Assembly (NCBI RefSeq): GCF_015240065.1
Contig: NZ_CP060506.1
Span: 992,001 to 1,056,000, forward strand
Direction: 5' to 3'
DNA length: 64,000 nt
Source of the DNA: Nanchangia anserum
GTDB taxonomy: Bacteria; Actinomycetota; Actinomycetes; Actinomycetales; Actinomycetaceae
The first letter of the stretch is position 1; each line of letters starts with the position of its first letter. This document shows, piece by piece, positions 9,010-19,081 of this stretch. Both the position numbers and the translations under genes were made by a program. The notes beneath the pieces are model-generated. The model saw nothing but the letters and a program-made list of their open reading frames with translations. It searched no databases and was not told where the DNA came from.

Positions 9010-11436
9010 ATGACCGATCTGTCCCCCGCGAGCGAACACATTGTCGACATTGACGTCTCGGACGAGATGCGCACGTCGTTTCTCGAGTACGCCTACTCCG
9101 TCATCTACGCGCGTGCCCTCCCGGATGCGCGCGACGGATTGAAACCCGTTCAGCGGCGGATCACCTATCAGATGTCTGTCATGGGCCTGCGTCCCGATCG
9201 CTCGCATGTGAAGTCCTCGCGCGTCGTCGGCGACGTCATGGCCAAGCTGCACCCACATGGGGACACGGCGATCTACGACGCGCTCGTTCGCCTGGCTCAA
9301 CCCTTCGCGCTGCGCTTGCCCCTCGTTGACGGTCATGGCAACTTCGGCTCGCTCGACGACGGCCCGGCGGCCCCCCGCTACACCGAGGCGCGCATGGCCG
9401 AGGCCGCCCTCGATATGGTGGCGAATCTCGACGAGGACGTCGTCGACTTCGTTCCCAACTACGACAATCAGACGACCCAGCCCGAGGTGTTGCCCGCGGG
9501 ATTTCCCAATCTGTTGGTCAACGGGGCCTCGGGCATTGCCGTGGGCATGGCGACGAATATCCCCCCGCATAACCTCGTCGAGGTCGTCAACGCCGCGACG
9601 CATCTGCTTGACCGTCCCGAGGCCAGCGTTCAGGATCTCATGGCCTATCTGCCCGGCCCGGATCTGCCCGGCGGCGGCATCATCGTCGATCGCACCGGCA
9701 TCCGCGAGGCCTACGAGACCGGTCGCGGAATTTTCCGCACCCGTGCCAAGGCGAGCATCGAACGGGTGAGTCCGCGCAAACGCGGCATCGTCATCACAGA
9801 ACTGCCCTACATGGTGGGCCCCGAGCGCGTCATCGAGAAGGTCAAGGAGGCGGTGACGAAGGGACGCATCAAAGGCATCTCGGCGCTGACGAACCTGACG
9901 GACCGCACGAACGACCTACGCCTGGTCATCGAGGTGAAAAACGGTTTCAACCCCGAAGCCGTGCTCGCTCAGCTCTACAAATACACTCCTCTGGAGGATT
10001 CCTTCGGGATCAACGCCGTCGCCCTCGTCGATGGCCAGCCCCAGCAGATGTCGCTGAAACAGATGCTCGAGGTCTTTCTTGCCCACCGGCTCTCGATCGT
10101 GCTGCGTCGCTCCCACTATCGCCTGGCCAGGGCGCGCGAGCGCCTCCACCTCGTTGAGGGGCTTCTCGTCGCCGTGCTCGACATCGATCGGGCGATCGCC
10201 CTCATCCGCCATTCCGACGACGTCGCGCAGGCGCGCGCCGGCCTCATGGAGGCGTTCGGGCTAGACGAGATCCAGGCCGATCACATCCTCGCCCTGCGGC
10301 TGCGCCGCCTCACCCGGTTCTCGACGATCGAGCTACAAGCCGAGCGCGACGAACTGGCTGAGACCATCGAGCAGCTGCGTAGGCTCGTCACCGACGACGA
10401 GGCCCGCCGCGCGATCGTCCGCGACGAACTGGGTGACGTGGCCGCCCGCCTCGGTACCCCGCGGCGCACTCTGCTCCTCGATGGTGCCCAGGCCCGCGAC
10501 ATTGCCGCGGTCTCCGAGGTTCCCCTCGAGATCGCCGACGATCCCTGCGTGCTCGTGTTGTCGAGCACGGGTTCGCTCGTCCGAGTTCCCGGCGACGAGC
10601 CGGTCTCGCGCGACGGCGCCCGCCAGGTCGACGACGGCGTGCGCGCCTGCCTGGCGACGACGGCGCGTGCCGAGGTCGGCATCGTCACCTCTGACGGCAC
10701 GCTCACGCGCTTCAGCGTCGTCGACGCGCCCCAGGTGCCACGCACCCAAACCGCGCCGTCACTGCGCGCGGGGGTCGATGCCCACCGGCTCGCGGCACTG
10801 CCGCCACGCAGCGAGGTCGTCACGATTGTCCCGCTCGATGCCGAGAGTACCCCCGCATGGCTCATGACTGAGCGCGGCACGGTCAAGCGCGTGCGCCCGG
10901 AGTATCCGGCGAATAAGGACGCGTGGGAAATCATCGGCCTCGATCCCGGCGACCGGGTCGTCGCGGGAGGCACGTGCACCGATGACGCCGAGCTGTTCAT
11001 CGTCACCTCGGGTGCCCAGCTGCTGCGCACCCCCGCCGCCAAGATCCGTCCCCAGGGGCGCTCGGCGCAGGGCATGGCGGGGATCAAGTGCGGCGAGGAC
11101 GCGCGCGTCATCACCGCCGCGGCGATCGAACCCGGGGACCTCCCCGAGGCATTCGTCGCGACGGTGGCGGCCGATGGCACGGCGCTGCCGGGAACCGGGC
11201 AAACGTCAGCGAAGGTCACCCCCGCGGCTGCCTATCCGTCAAAGGGGCGGGGCGGCCAGGGCGTGCGCGTGCAGCGGTTCTTGCGGGGCGAGGACGTGCT
11301 GGCGCTGGCGTGGGTTGGCGTCGGTGCCCCGCGTGCCCTCGCCGACGACGGTCAACCGGTCGAACTCCCGCCTGTTGACGATCGCCGCGACGGCTCGGGA
11401 GCCGCGATCTCGGCCCCCATCGCCACCATCGGTTAG
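9010..11436 (+). CDS. parC: DNA topoisomerase IV subunit A (ParC/GyrA-like)
   Basis: The breakage-reunion subunit of the second type IIA topoisomerase, which decatenates and relaxes DNA with ParE (encoded at 13.5-15.6 kb). The product has 808 residues: winged helix and tower to about residue 480 with catalytic Tyr124 in APRYTEARM, then a C-terminal beta-pinwheel. The quinolone-determining loop reads [10 protein letters not shown]: Thr replaces the E. coli GyrA Ser83 and Asp87 is kept. A GyrA-box QRRGGKG is not evident, which favours ParC over gyrase. Start 9010 is supported by the GACAAT box; ATG 8992 is possible. The stop overlaps a convergent GNAT gene. Confidence 0.88.
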   Translation: MTDLSPASEHIVDIDVSDEMRTSFLEYAYSVIYARALPDARDGLKPVQRRITYQMSVMGLRPDRSHVKSSRVVGDVMAKLHPHGDTAIYDALVRLAQPFALRLPLVDGHGNFGSLDDGPAAPRYTEARMAEAALDMVANLDEDVVDFVPNYDNQTTQPEVLPAGFPNLLVNGASGIAVGMATNIPPHNLVEVVNAATHLLDRPEASVQDLMAYLPGPDLPGGGIIVDRTGIREAYETGRGIFRTRAKASIERVSPRKRGIVITELPYMVGPERVIEKVKEAVTKGRIKGISALTNLTDRTNDLRLVIEVKNGFNPEAVLAQLYKYTPLEDSFGINAVALVDGQPQQMSLKQMLEVFLAHRLSIVLRRSHYRLARARERLHLVEGLLVAVLDIDRAIALIRHSDDVAQARAGLMEAFGLDEIQADHILALRLRRLTRFSTIELQAERDELAETIEQLRRLVTDDEARRAIVRDELGDVAARLGTPRRTLLLDGAQARDIAAVSEVPLEIADDPCVLVLSSTGSLVRVPGDEPVSRDGARQVDDGVRACLATTARAEVGIVTSDGTLTRFSVVDAPQVPRTQTAPSLRAGVDAHRLAALPPRSEVVTIVPLDAESTPAWLMTERGTVKRVRPEYPANKDAWEIIGLDPGDRVVAGGTCTDDAELFIVTSGAQLLRTPAAKIRPQGRSAQGMAGIKCGEDARVITAAAIEPGDLPEAFVATVAADGTALPGTGQTSAKVTPAAAYPSKGRGGQGVRVQRFLRGEDVLALAWVGVGAPRALADDGQPVELPPVDDRRDGSGAAISAPIATIG

Positions 11437-12392
11437 GCCGGCTCGACGTCGAGAATGTACTCGTGCGACACCGAGGCCACATCGAAGCCGAGGTCACGCA
11501 GCAGCTGACGGGCAGCGGCTTCGGTGTCCGCGGACGAAATCGCCACGGTGTCGAGGCCCAGCGCGGTGAAGCTGCGCACTGCCTCGGTGATCATCGCCCG
11601 CACGATGCCCTGCCCCTGATGCTCGCCGTCAAGGCCGTACATGTCGATGTAGCCTTGGCGCTGCCCGAGCGCGTCCCAGTCCTGGGAATAGATCGAGGCG
11701 ATGAGAAAACCGACGACGGGGCTGCGATCGCTCGAGCGATCTAGCGCGACGACGGATGCCTCGGGCAGGAAAGCCGACATCGTCTCCAACCACTGATCGG
11801 CGCTCAGCGGCGTCGCCCCCAGAGTCTCCCCCATCTGATTGAGCGCGCGACGCACCTTGTCCGAGAGCTCGTCGCGCCACATCGTGACGTCGATCGTCGA
11901 GGGAACGGTGTAGTCCTCGAGCGGGAGGGACAGCGGTCGCGTCCACTCTTCGTAGGTGTGGGAGCGCGTGTAGCCCAACCGTGACACGTGCGCTTCGAAG
12001 CGGGTATTTTCGCCCTCGACGTGGGTGACGATGCGCCCACCACCCCCGGGACTCTCCCGCAGAATCCGGGTGGCAGTTGCCGTCTGCCACTGCGAGGAGG
12101 CCTCACCGAGGCCGCGGTCGCGCCAGTGCGGGGCAACTCCCCCCTGACACGTGATGACTCCGGCGTCCATCGAGCGCGGCTGCACGTGGGCGTAGGCGAT
12201 GAGCTCGCCCGCGGCAACCCACCCGCTGCACCGCGAACCAGAATGCGGGCGAAACCACCGGTCGATCTCGTCGGGCGAGGTCCGATAGGGCGGATTGTCG
12301 TGGGTCTCGATGGCCTCGACGAGGACGGCGAGTCTGCGGGTATCGGCGCCATCAAGGTCAACGCGCTGCACACCGTCAGGCAGCTGACTCAT
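11433..12392 (-). CDS. Two-domain GNAT acetyltransferase
   Basis: A 319-residue protein with tandem GNAT folds. The N-terminal half has the acetyl-CoA region GVAPHWRDRGLGEA, and the C-terminal half ends with DGEHQGQGIVRAM and the IAQ-like ISSADTEAAARQLLRDLGF motif. Two-domain GNATs include the mycothiol synthase MshD, but its diagnostic segments are not clear, so substrate is unknown. Start 12392 is chosen because GAGGGG lies 8 nt upstream. It follows a second two-domain GNAT by 30 bp and overlaps the parC stop by 4 bp. Confidence 0.75.
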   Translation of the reverse strand: MSQLPDGVQRVDLDGADTRRLAVLVEAIETHDNPPYRTSPDEIDRWFRPHSGSRCSGWVAAGELIAYAHVQPRSMDAGVITCQGGVAPHWRDRGLGEASSQWQTATATRILRESPGGGGRIVTHVEGENTRFEAHVSRLGYTRSHTYEEWTRPLSLPLEDYTVPSTIDVTMWRDELSDKVRRALNQMGETLGATPLSADQWLETMSAFLPEASVVALDRSSDRSPVVGFLIASIYSQDWDALGQRQGYIDMYGLDGEHQGQGIVRAMITEAVRSFTALGLDTVAISSADTEAAARQLLRDLGFDVASVSHEYILDVEPA

Positions 12393-12422
12393 ACGCGTTC
12401 CCCTCGCCGACACACCGTCATA

Positions 12423-13439
12423 TTACAGGTCGACGGTGTAGACCATGCGCACGCCGATCTTGGTGAATCCCACGGCCTCGAGCGCGACATCGCGCCCGTC
12501 GACACCGCGCAACACCGTCTCGATCGAGACGCCTTCAAAGTTCTCGGCATCGGCTCCGCGCAGCGTTCGTGCGATGGCGCCTGCCCACTGGTCGTCGCTC
12601 GTCGGTCCGGACGCCTCGATCGCGGCGTCCGCATCGACACCAGCTATCCAGCTGGTGGAGTGCCGGCACACGAGGGCGAAGGCGCTAATGCGCCCGTTGG
12701 CGTCGGCGCACACCGAGGACAGCTCCGCATCCACCGAGTCGATGACGCGGCGCCACCACCGCTCGGCCTGAACGCGTGAGGCCCCCTGACCGGCCGCCTT
12801 GGCATCGTGGAGGCGACGCACGTCGACGAGATCCCCATCGAGGTCCAGCGCCCGCACCCGATATCCGTCGGGAAGGACGGGGGCGGGGGGAAGCGGGCGC
12901 AACGAGTGACGGTAGACCCCGAGAAAAGATGTCGGCGCGTAGCCTGCGGCCACGTAAAGCTGGCGGCGGTCACGCTGATGGGACTCGACGACATTCGAGA
13001 TTCGCGCCGGCAGCGTCGATTCGGGTCCCCACGACTCGACGAGAAGCTGGCGCGCGCGAGCATCCTGCCACGTCAACAGGGCCCGCCCGATACCGCGCCC
13101 GCGCCACTTGGGCATGGTCGCGGCAAACAGCTCGGCGCGAGCGACCTCGCGGTCTTCGCGGTAGAGGCGCACCAGCCCAAAGGCCTGAATATCCCCATCG
13201 GAATCAACGCCGACGATTGCGCTCGCGTGGTGTCCTTGGCACGCCTCGTCGAGGAAGCCACGCAGCTGCCTCGACGGTGTGCGGCGCACGACGGCGTTGT
13301 CCTTCTCGGTAATCCGCGTCAGGTTGTCGATGGCGTCGATGTCGCGAGCGGCAACATCCCTCCAGGTCAAGCCGAGGTGACGACCGGGAAGCGGGGCTGA
13401 GGGCGGGGGCGCGAGGCGCTCGACAAGGCTGACGGCCAT
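12423..13439 (-). CDS. Two-domain GNAT acetyltransferase
   Basis: A 338-residue protein with the same double-GNAT layout as its downstream neighbour. The first domain carries MPKWRGRGIGRALLTW (acetyl-CoA loop). The second is degenerate, retaining GVDGRDVALEAVGFTKIG at the end. The substrate is not predictable. The ATG at 13439 has a TATGAT hexamer 7 nt upstream, favouring a leaderless start over 13451. The pair probably arose by duplication and forms a small operon between parE and parC. Confidence 0.72.
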   Translation of the reverse strand: MAVSLVERLAPPPSAPLPGRHLGLTWRDVAARDIDAIDNLTRITEKDNAVVRRTPSRQLRGFLDEACQGHHASAIVGVDSDGDIQAFGLVRLYREDREVARAELFAATMPKWRGRGIGRALLTWQDARARQLLVESWGPESTLPARISNVVESHQRDRRQLYVAAGYAPTSFLGVYRHSLRPLPPAPVLPDGYRVRALDLDGDLVDVRRLHDAKAAGQGASRVQAERWWRRVIDSVDAELSSVCADANGRISAFALVCRHSTSWIAGVDADAAIEASGPTSDDQWAGAIARTLRGADAENFEGVSIETVLRGVDGRDVALEAVGFTKIGVRMVYTVDL

Positions 13440-13446
13440 AGGTCCC

Positions 13447-13452
13447 ATCATA
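13447..13452 (-). promoter_or_regulatory. -10 hexamer, leaderless GNAT gene
   Basis: TATGAT on the minus strand, 7 nt before the ATG at 13439. Confidence 0.5.
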
Positions 13453-13496
13453 CGTGGCGCCGCGCAGCCTCCGGGTTTCGCGCCACTGTGCAGGCG

Positions 13497-15617
13497 CTAG
13501 GCGTCGATCTGTTCGCGCGTGAGCTCCGCGGCACCCGAGACGATGAAGCTGCGCCGCGGGGCGACCTGCTGCCCCATGAGCAGCTCGAAGACCTCCTCGG
13601 CCTGGGCGACGATTGCCTCGTCGGCCAGGGTGATGCGCCGCAGGGTGCGCTTGGCCGGATCCATCGTCGTCTCGGCCAGCTGGTCCGCGTCCATCTCCCC
13701 CAGGCCCTTGTAACGCTGGACGGGGTCCTTCCACGTACGCCCGGCCCGGCGGAGCTCGGCCAGCTTGGCGTGGAGTTGATCTTCGGAATACGTGTAGACG
13801 TATTCGCGCGGCTTGCGTCCCTTGGCCATGACCTCGATACGGTGTAGCGGCGGCACGGCCGCATAGACGCGTCCGGCCTCGATGAGGGGGCGCATGTAGC
13901 GGAAGAACAGCGTCAGCAGCAGGGTGCGAATGTGGGCCCCGTCAACGTCGGCATCCGTCATCATGATGACCTTGCCGTAACGAGCAGCGTCGACGTCGAA
14001 ACTGCGTCCCGAACCCGCACCGACGACCTGGATGATCGCCGCGCATTCGGCGTTGGAGAGCATGTCGGAGGTGGAGGCCTTCTGGACGTTGAGGATCTTG
14101 CCGCGAATGGGCAACAACGCCTGGAATTCGGCCGAGCGCGCCTGCTTCGCCGTCCCCAGGGCCGAATCGCCCTCGACGATAAACAGCTCGGAGCCGTCGA
14201 CGTCGTTCGAGCGACAATCGGCGAGCTTTGCCGGCAGCGAGGAGGTCTCGAGGGCAGTCTTGCGCCGCGAAATCTCCTTGTGCATACGCGCGGACACGCG
14301 GGCACGCATCTCGCCGACGACCTTCTCGAGGAGGGCGAACGCCTGCTGCTTGTCGTCGCGCTTGGTCGAGGCCAACTGCGCCGCCAGGCCCTCGGTGACG
14401 ACCGAATTGACGGCCTGGCGCACCTGCGGCGTTCCCAAGATCTCCTTGGTCTGCCCCTCGAACTGAGGTTCGGGCAGGCGCACGGTGATGACGGCGCTCA
14501 GGCCCGCCATGACGTCGTCCTTTTCGATCTTCGCCTCTTTCGCGCCGAGCTTGAGGCGCTTTGATTTGCGGTTCTTTGCGATCGCTTGACGGATGACCTT
14601 GACGACCGCCGCCTCGAACCCGGCGACGTGGGTGCCCCCCTTGGGCGTGGCGACGATATTGACGAAGGATCGCTCGAGCGTGTCGTAGCCGATCCCCCAC
14701 CGCAGGGCAACGTCGACGACGCACGTGCGCTCCATCTCGCGGGTGTGGACGTGGCCGCTTTCTTCGTCGAGATGCTGGACGGTCTCGGTGTAGACCCGCT
14801 CGCCCGTGTAGCGCCATGTGTCGGTAATCGGCGCGTCGGTGCTCAGGTAGTCGACGTAGTCAACGACCCCACCGGTGTGAATGAGTTCCTCGCGAACGAC
14901 GTCGTCGCCGCGGTGATCCTCAACGACGAGGCGCAGTCCGGGAACGAGGAAGGCCGTCTGGCGCAGCCGATCGAGCACGCCATCGAGGTCGAATCCCTCG
15001 CCCGCGGCGTCGGGAAAGATGTCGGGATCGGGCCAAAAGCGCACATACGTACCGCTGAGGCCCCGCTTGGCCTTGCCGACCTGGTGGAGCGCGTGTGCGG
15101 CGTCCTCGGGCGTGAAAGGCGAGCGCGGATCGGGATCACCGGCATCGGCATAGGTCCCGGCCTCGCCACGGCGAAACTGCAACCGGTGGCGCTTCGAGGA
15201 GCGAGTGACCTCGACGTCGAGGCGCTGCGAGAGCGCGTTGACGACCGAGGCGCCCACGCCGTGCAGGCCGCCGACCGAGGCGTAGGAGGATGAGCCGAAT
15301 TTGCCACCGGCATGCAGCTTGGTGAAGACGACGGCCAGACCGCTCAGCCCCGTGCCCGGCACCTCGTCGACGGGGATCCCGCGGCCGTTGTCGCGCACGC
15401 TCGCCGACCCGTCGGCTTCCAGGCGCACCTCGATGCGATCACAGTGCCCCACGAGGGCCTCATCGACCGAGTTGTCGATGATCTCCCACAGGCAGTGCAT
15501 GAGGCCGCCGCGATCGGTGGAACCGATATACATGCCTGGACGAATCCGCACGGCCTCGAGTCCCTCGAGAACCTGCAGATTCGATCCGTCGTAGCGCGTC
15601 GAAGATTCACCTGTCAC
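13497..15617 (-). CDS. parE: DNA topoisomerase IV subunit B (ParE/GyrB-like)
   Basis: The ATPase subunit partnering ParC. The 706-residue product has a GHKL ATPase domain (EIIDNSVDEALVGHC, DNGRGIPVDE, GLHGVGASVVNALS), a transducer domain, and the TOPRIM domain with EGDSALG and DADVDGAHIRTL, ending in a KGLGEMDADQL region. The original frame extends far upstream. The GTG at 15617 (VTGESSTRYDGS) fits the family N-terminus and has TAGCAT 8 nt upstream. It is separated from parC by two acetyltransferase genes, so the subunits are expressed as separate units from opposite strands. Confidence 0.9.
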   Translation of the reverse strand: MTGESSTRYDGSNLQVLEGLEAVRIRPGMYIGSTDRGGLMHCLWEIIDNSVDEALVGHCDRIEVRLEADGSASVRDNGRGIPVDEVPGTGLSGLAVVFTKLHAGGKFGSSSYASVGGLHGVGASVVNALSQRLDVEVTRSSKRHRLQFRRGEAGTYADAGDPDPRSPFTPEDAAHALHQVGKAKRGLSGTYVRFWPDPDIFPDAAGEGFDLDGVLDRLRQTAFLVPGLRLVVEDHRGDDVVREELIHTGGVVDYVDYLSTDAPITDTWRYTGERVYTETVQHLDEESGHVHTREMERTCVVDVALRWGIGYDTLERSFVNIVATPKGGTHVAGFEAAVVKVIRQAIAKNRKSKRLKLGAKEAKIEKDDVMAGLSAVITVRLPEPQFEGQTKEILGTPQVRQAVNSVVTEGLAAQLASTKRDDKQQAFALLEKVVGEMRARVSARMHKEISRRKTALETSSLPAKLADCRSNDVDGSELFIVEGDSALGTAKQARSAEFQALLPIRGKILNVQKASTSDMLSNAECAAIIQVVGAGSGRSFDVDAARYGKVIMMTDADVDGAHIRTLLLTLFFRYMRPLIEAGRVYAAVPPLHRIEVMAKGRKPREYVYTYSEDQLHAKLAELRRAGRTWKDPVQRYKGLGEMDADQLAETTMDPAKRTLRRITLADEAIVAQAEEVFELLMGQQVAPRRSFIVSGAAELTREQIDA

Positions 15618-15625
15618 GTCCACCC

Positions 15626-15631
15626 ATGCTA
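15626..15631 (-). promoter_or_regulatory. -10 hexamer upstream of parE
   Basis: TAGCAT on the minus strand, 8 nt before the GTG at 15617; consistent with a leaderless or one-base-leader transcript. Confidence 0.4.
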
Positions 15632-15737
15632 GGCCACGGCGCCGACAGGCTCGTTTCGCGTGTCGCGGCGTTTGGCCCGTGGCGAACGTCGAGCGCGTCA
15701 GCTGGTAGTCGGGATGCGCGGTGGCGATCATGGAAAC

Positions 15738-15947
15738 ATGACACACACGAATGAGGTCTCTACACACGAGGCCGCCGAAGCGTTTACGACGGCTGACCGC
15801 TGCGACGTGTGCGGCGCTCAGGCCTGGGTGCGTGCCTTCCTCTCCACGGGCATCTTGCTGTTTTGCGCCCACCACGCCCGCGCCTACCCGGCCGCACTCG
15901 AACAGGCCGACCGAGTCGAAGACGGGCGCGACGGCATGTTTATCTAG
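15738..15947 (+). CDS. DUF7455-type small zinc-binding protein
   Basis: A 69-residue actinobacterial protein commonly found beside the primary sigma factor gene. It has the probable zinc site CDVCGAQ...CAHHARAY and an acidic tail. Function unknown. The ATG at 15738 gives the family-like N-terminus MTHTNEVST. A weak GATCAT lies 6 nt upstream. The longer frame upstream overlaps the parE promoter and is unlikely. It converges on sigA across a strong hairpin. Confidence 0.75.
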   Translation: MTHTNEVSTHEAAEAFTTADRCDVCGAQAWVRAFLSTGILLFCAHHARAYPAALEQADRVEDGRDGMFI

Positions 15948-15970
15948 CTCCTTACTGAGCTCGAGCACGA

Positions 15971-16012
15971 ACGAGTGAACCCGCCAGCCTGTCGGTTGGC
16001 GGGTTCACTCGT
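15971..16012. terminator. Bidirectional terminator between DUF7455 gene and sigA
   Basis: A perfect 16-bp stem (15971-15986 with 15997-16012) and 10-nt loop, placed between two convergent stops. The A/T run after it on the plus strand is weak. Confidence 0.85.
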
Positions 16013-16024
16013 AGCTTTCCGCTA

Positions 16025-17442
<1,418 letters not shown>

Positions 17443-17596
17443 GACAACCTTTCCTCTGAGACGGTCAACGGGTCGCGGCCCGAGCCGCGCGGGTACGACC
17501 GACCATTATAGCCGCTCAGCCCGATTCGCTCATGTTAAGACCTAGACAATGTGTGCCGGCCGTGGTAATACACAGCGACGAAAGGACTTTCGGACC

Positions 17597-18655
17597 ATGC
17601 CGTTTCCCCTCGCCGAGGAGCTTCGCCGGGCCCTTGACCAGCACATTCCGCGCCTGCTCGCGGCGGCGACGAGCGAATTCGGAGCGCTAGGTGCCGATAG
17701 CTTCTTTGCGCCCCTTCCCGAGCGCCTCGCGCGCGGCAAACGCACCCGTGCCCTGGCCGCCGCGTGCGGATGGCTGGCTGCCGGTGGCGACGAGGACGTC
17801 ACCGATCCCCTCTTCTCTATCGCGCTCGCGCTTGAGCTCTACCAACTCCACGCGCTCGTTCACGACGACATCATCGATCACGCCTGTACCCGCCGTGGCC
17901 TACCCGCCCTCCACGTCGCCTATGCCCGCACCCACGCCGAGGCCGGCTGGGCCGGCAGCGGCGACGATTACGGTGTGGCGAGCGCAATCCTTGCCGGCGA
18001 TTACCTGCTCTCGGCCGCCTCAGACGCCGCCTACGCCGCCTGCATCAACGCGCCCGAAGCATGGGCGCGCTTCGCGCTGCTGACCCGTGAAGTCGCCGTT
18101 GGCCAGTATCTCGACGTGCGCGCCGAACACGAACCGGATCCCGCCGACGCCCTGGCAGCCGCCCTCGGGGTGCTCACACACAAGTCGGCGAACTATTCCG
18201 TCGTTCATCCGGTGGCGCTGGGGGCGCTCGTCGCGGGCGCCGACACCGACCTCATCGCCACCCTCGACGCCCTGACGACGCCGTGGGGACAGGCATTCCA
18301 GCTGCGCGATGACGACCTGGGCGTCTTCGGCGACCCCGACCTGACCGGCAAACCCAGCGGAGACGACCTGCGCGAGGGCAAGCGCACCGTCTTGCTCGCA
18401 CTAACCCTTCAGCGCGCCGCGGCGAGCGAGCGCGACTGGTTGCTGGCTCAGCTGCGCGACGGCGCGTGGGACGACGCGGCAATCGATCGGGCTCGCCACC
18501 TCATCATCGCGTGCGGGGCGCGCGAGGAACACGAGGCGCGCATCCGCGCCCTGGTGGCCGAAGGCGACGCCATCCTCGAGGATGCGAATCTGCCCGACGC
18601 CGGGCGCGATGCGTGCCGTTGGCTCGGATCAGCCCTCGTCGAGCGCGATGCCTAG
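17597..18655 (+). CDS. Polyprenyl diphosphate synthase (all-trans type)
   Basis: A 352-residue isoprenyl chain-elongating synthase. The first Asp-rich motif (HDDIIDHACTRRG) and the second (FQLRDDDLGVFGD, followed by GKPSGDDLREGKRT) are intact, so it should bind Mg-diphosphate and elongate allylic substrates with IPP. Chain length cannot be read reliably, but the class includes GGPP synthases like mycobacterial IdsA2. ATG 17597 has AAAGGA about 10 nt upstream. Its stop overlaps the convergent HTH gene. The position next to Rv2175c and pknL homologues matches Rv2173. Confidence 0.87.
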   Translation: MPFPLAEELRRALDQHIPRLLAAATSEFGALGADSFFAPLPERLARGKRTRALAAACGWLAAGGDEDVTDPLFSIALALELYQLHALVHDDIIDHACTRRGLPALHVAYARTHAEAGWAGSGDDYGVASAILAGDYLLSAASDAAYAACINAPEAWARFALLTREVAVGQYLDVRAEHEPDPADALAAALGVLTHKSANYSVVHPVALGALVAGADTDLIATLDALTTPWGQAFQLRDDDLGVFGDPDLTGKPSGDDLREGKRTVLLALTLQRAAASERDWLLAQLRDGAWDDAAIDRARHLIIACGAREEHEARIRALVAEGDAILEDANLPDAGRDACRWLGSALVERDA

Positions 18656-18996
18656 AAGGCTTCCGCACGCGCCTGGCGGTTCACCCGCTTGTGGGCCCCC
18701 GAGCGCAAGAGCTCGAGGGGTACCTCGCCCAAAGCCGGGTGGGTACTTGTCAGCCACGCGTATGCTTCGTCCTCGCTGAACCCCGCATCCAGCAGCGTCA
18801 ACACCGTTCCGCGCAGATCAGGCAGCGGCCGCATCCGGCCCTCTTCCTCAATGAGGCAACCGGCGGGAACCTTGAGGATTCCGCGATCGTCGCGGAACGT
18901 CACGAGCTTGTGATCGGCCACGAGCTGGCGCACGCGCGTGTATTTGATGCCGAGCGCCTCGGCGACATCGGGCAGAGGCAGGGCCTGATTATCCAT
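18652..18996 (-). CDS. Rv2175c-like DNA-binding HTH protein
   Basis: A 114-residue winged-HTH-type DNA-binding protein (LPDVAEALGIKYTRVRQLVAD, then a C-terminal domain with RGTVLTLLDAGFSEDEAYAWL). In M. tuberculosis Rv2175c is a substrate of the adjacent kinase PknL, whose phosphorylation of an N-terminal Thr blocks DNA binding. Here the divergent neighbour is the pknL homologue. However, the protein begins almost at the HTH (MDNQALPLPDVAEALG) and lacks that flexible Thr-bearing tail. A TAGGCT lies 7 nt before the ATG. Confidence 0.8.
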   Translation of the reverse strand: MDNQALPLPDVAEALGIKYTRVRQLVADHKLVTFRDDRGILKVPAGCLIEEEGRMRPLPDLRGTVLTLLDAGFSEDEAYAWLTSTHPALGEVPLELLRSGAHKRVNRQARAEAF

Positions 18997-19081
18997 GCGT
19001 CATAGCCTACGGGATGCCACGCCCGCGCTCGCCCGCGCGGCCTCGCCGGACCCGGAAACGTCCTCCTCTAAACTGGCGCGT
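18997..19081. promoter_or_regulatory. Divergent leaderless promoters, HTH gene and pknL
   Basis: TAGGCT (minus, 19004-19009) is 7 nt before the HTH ATG; TAAACT (plus, 19069-19074) is 7 nt before the kinase ATG. The HTH protein could regulate both from here, but no operator was identified. Confidence 0.5.
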
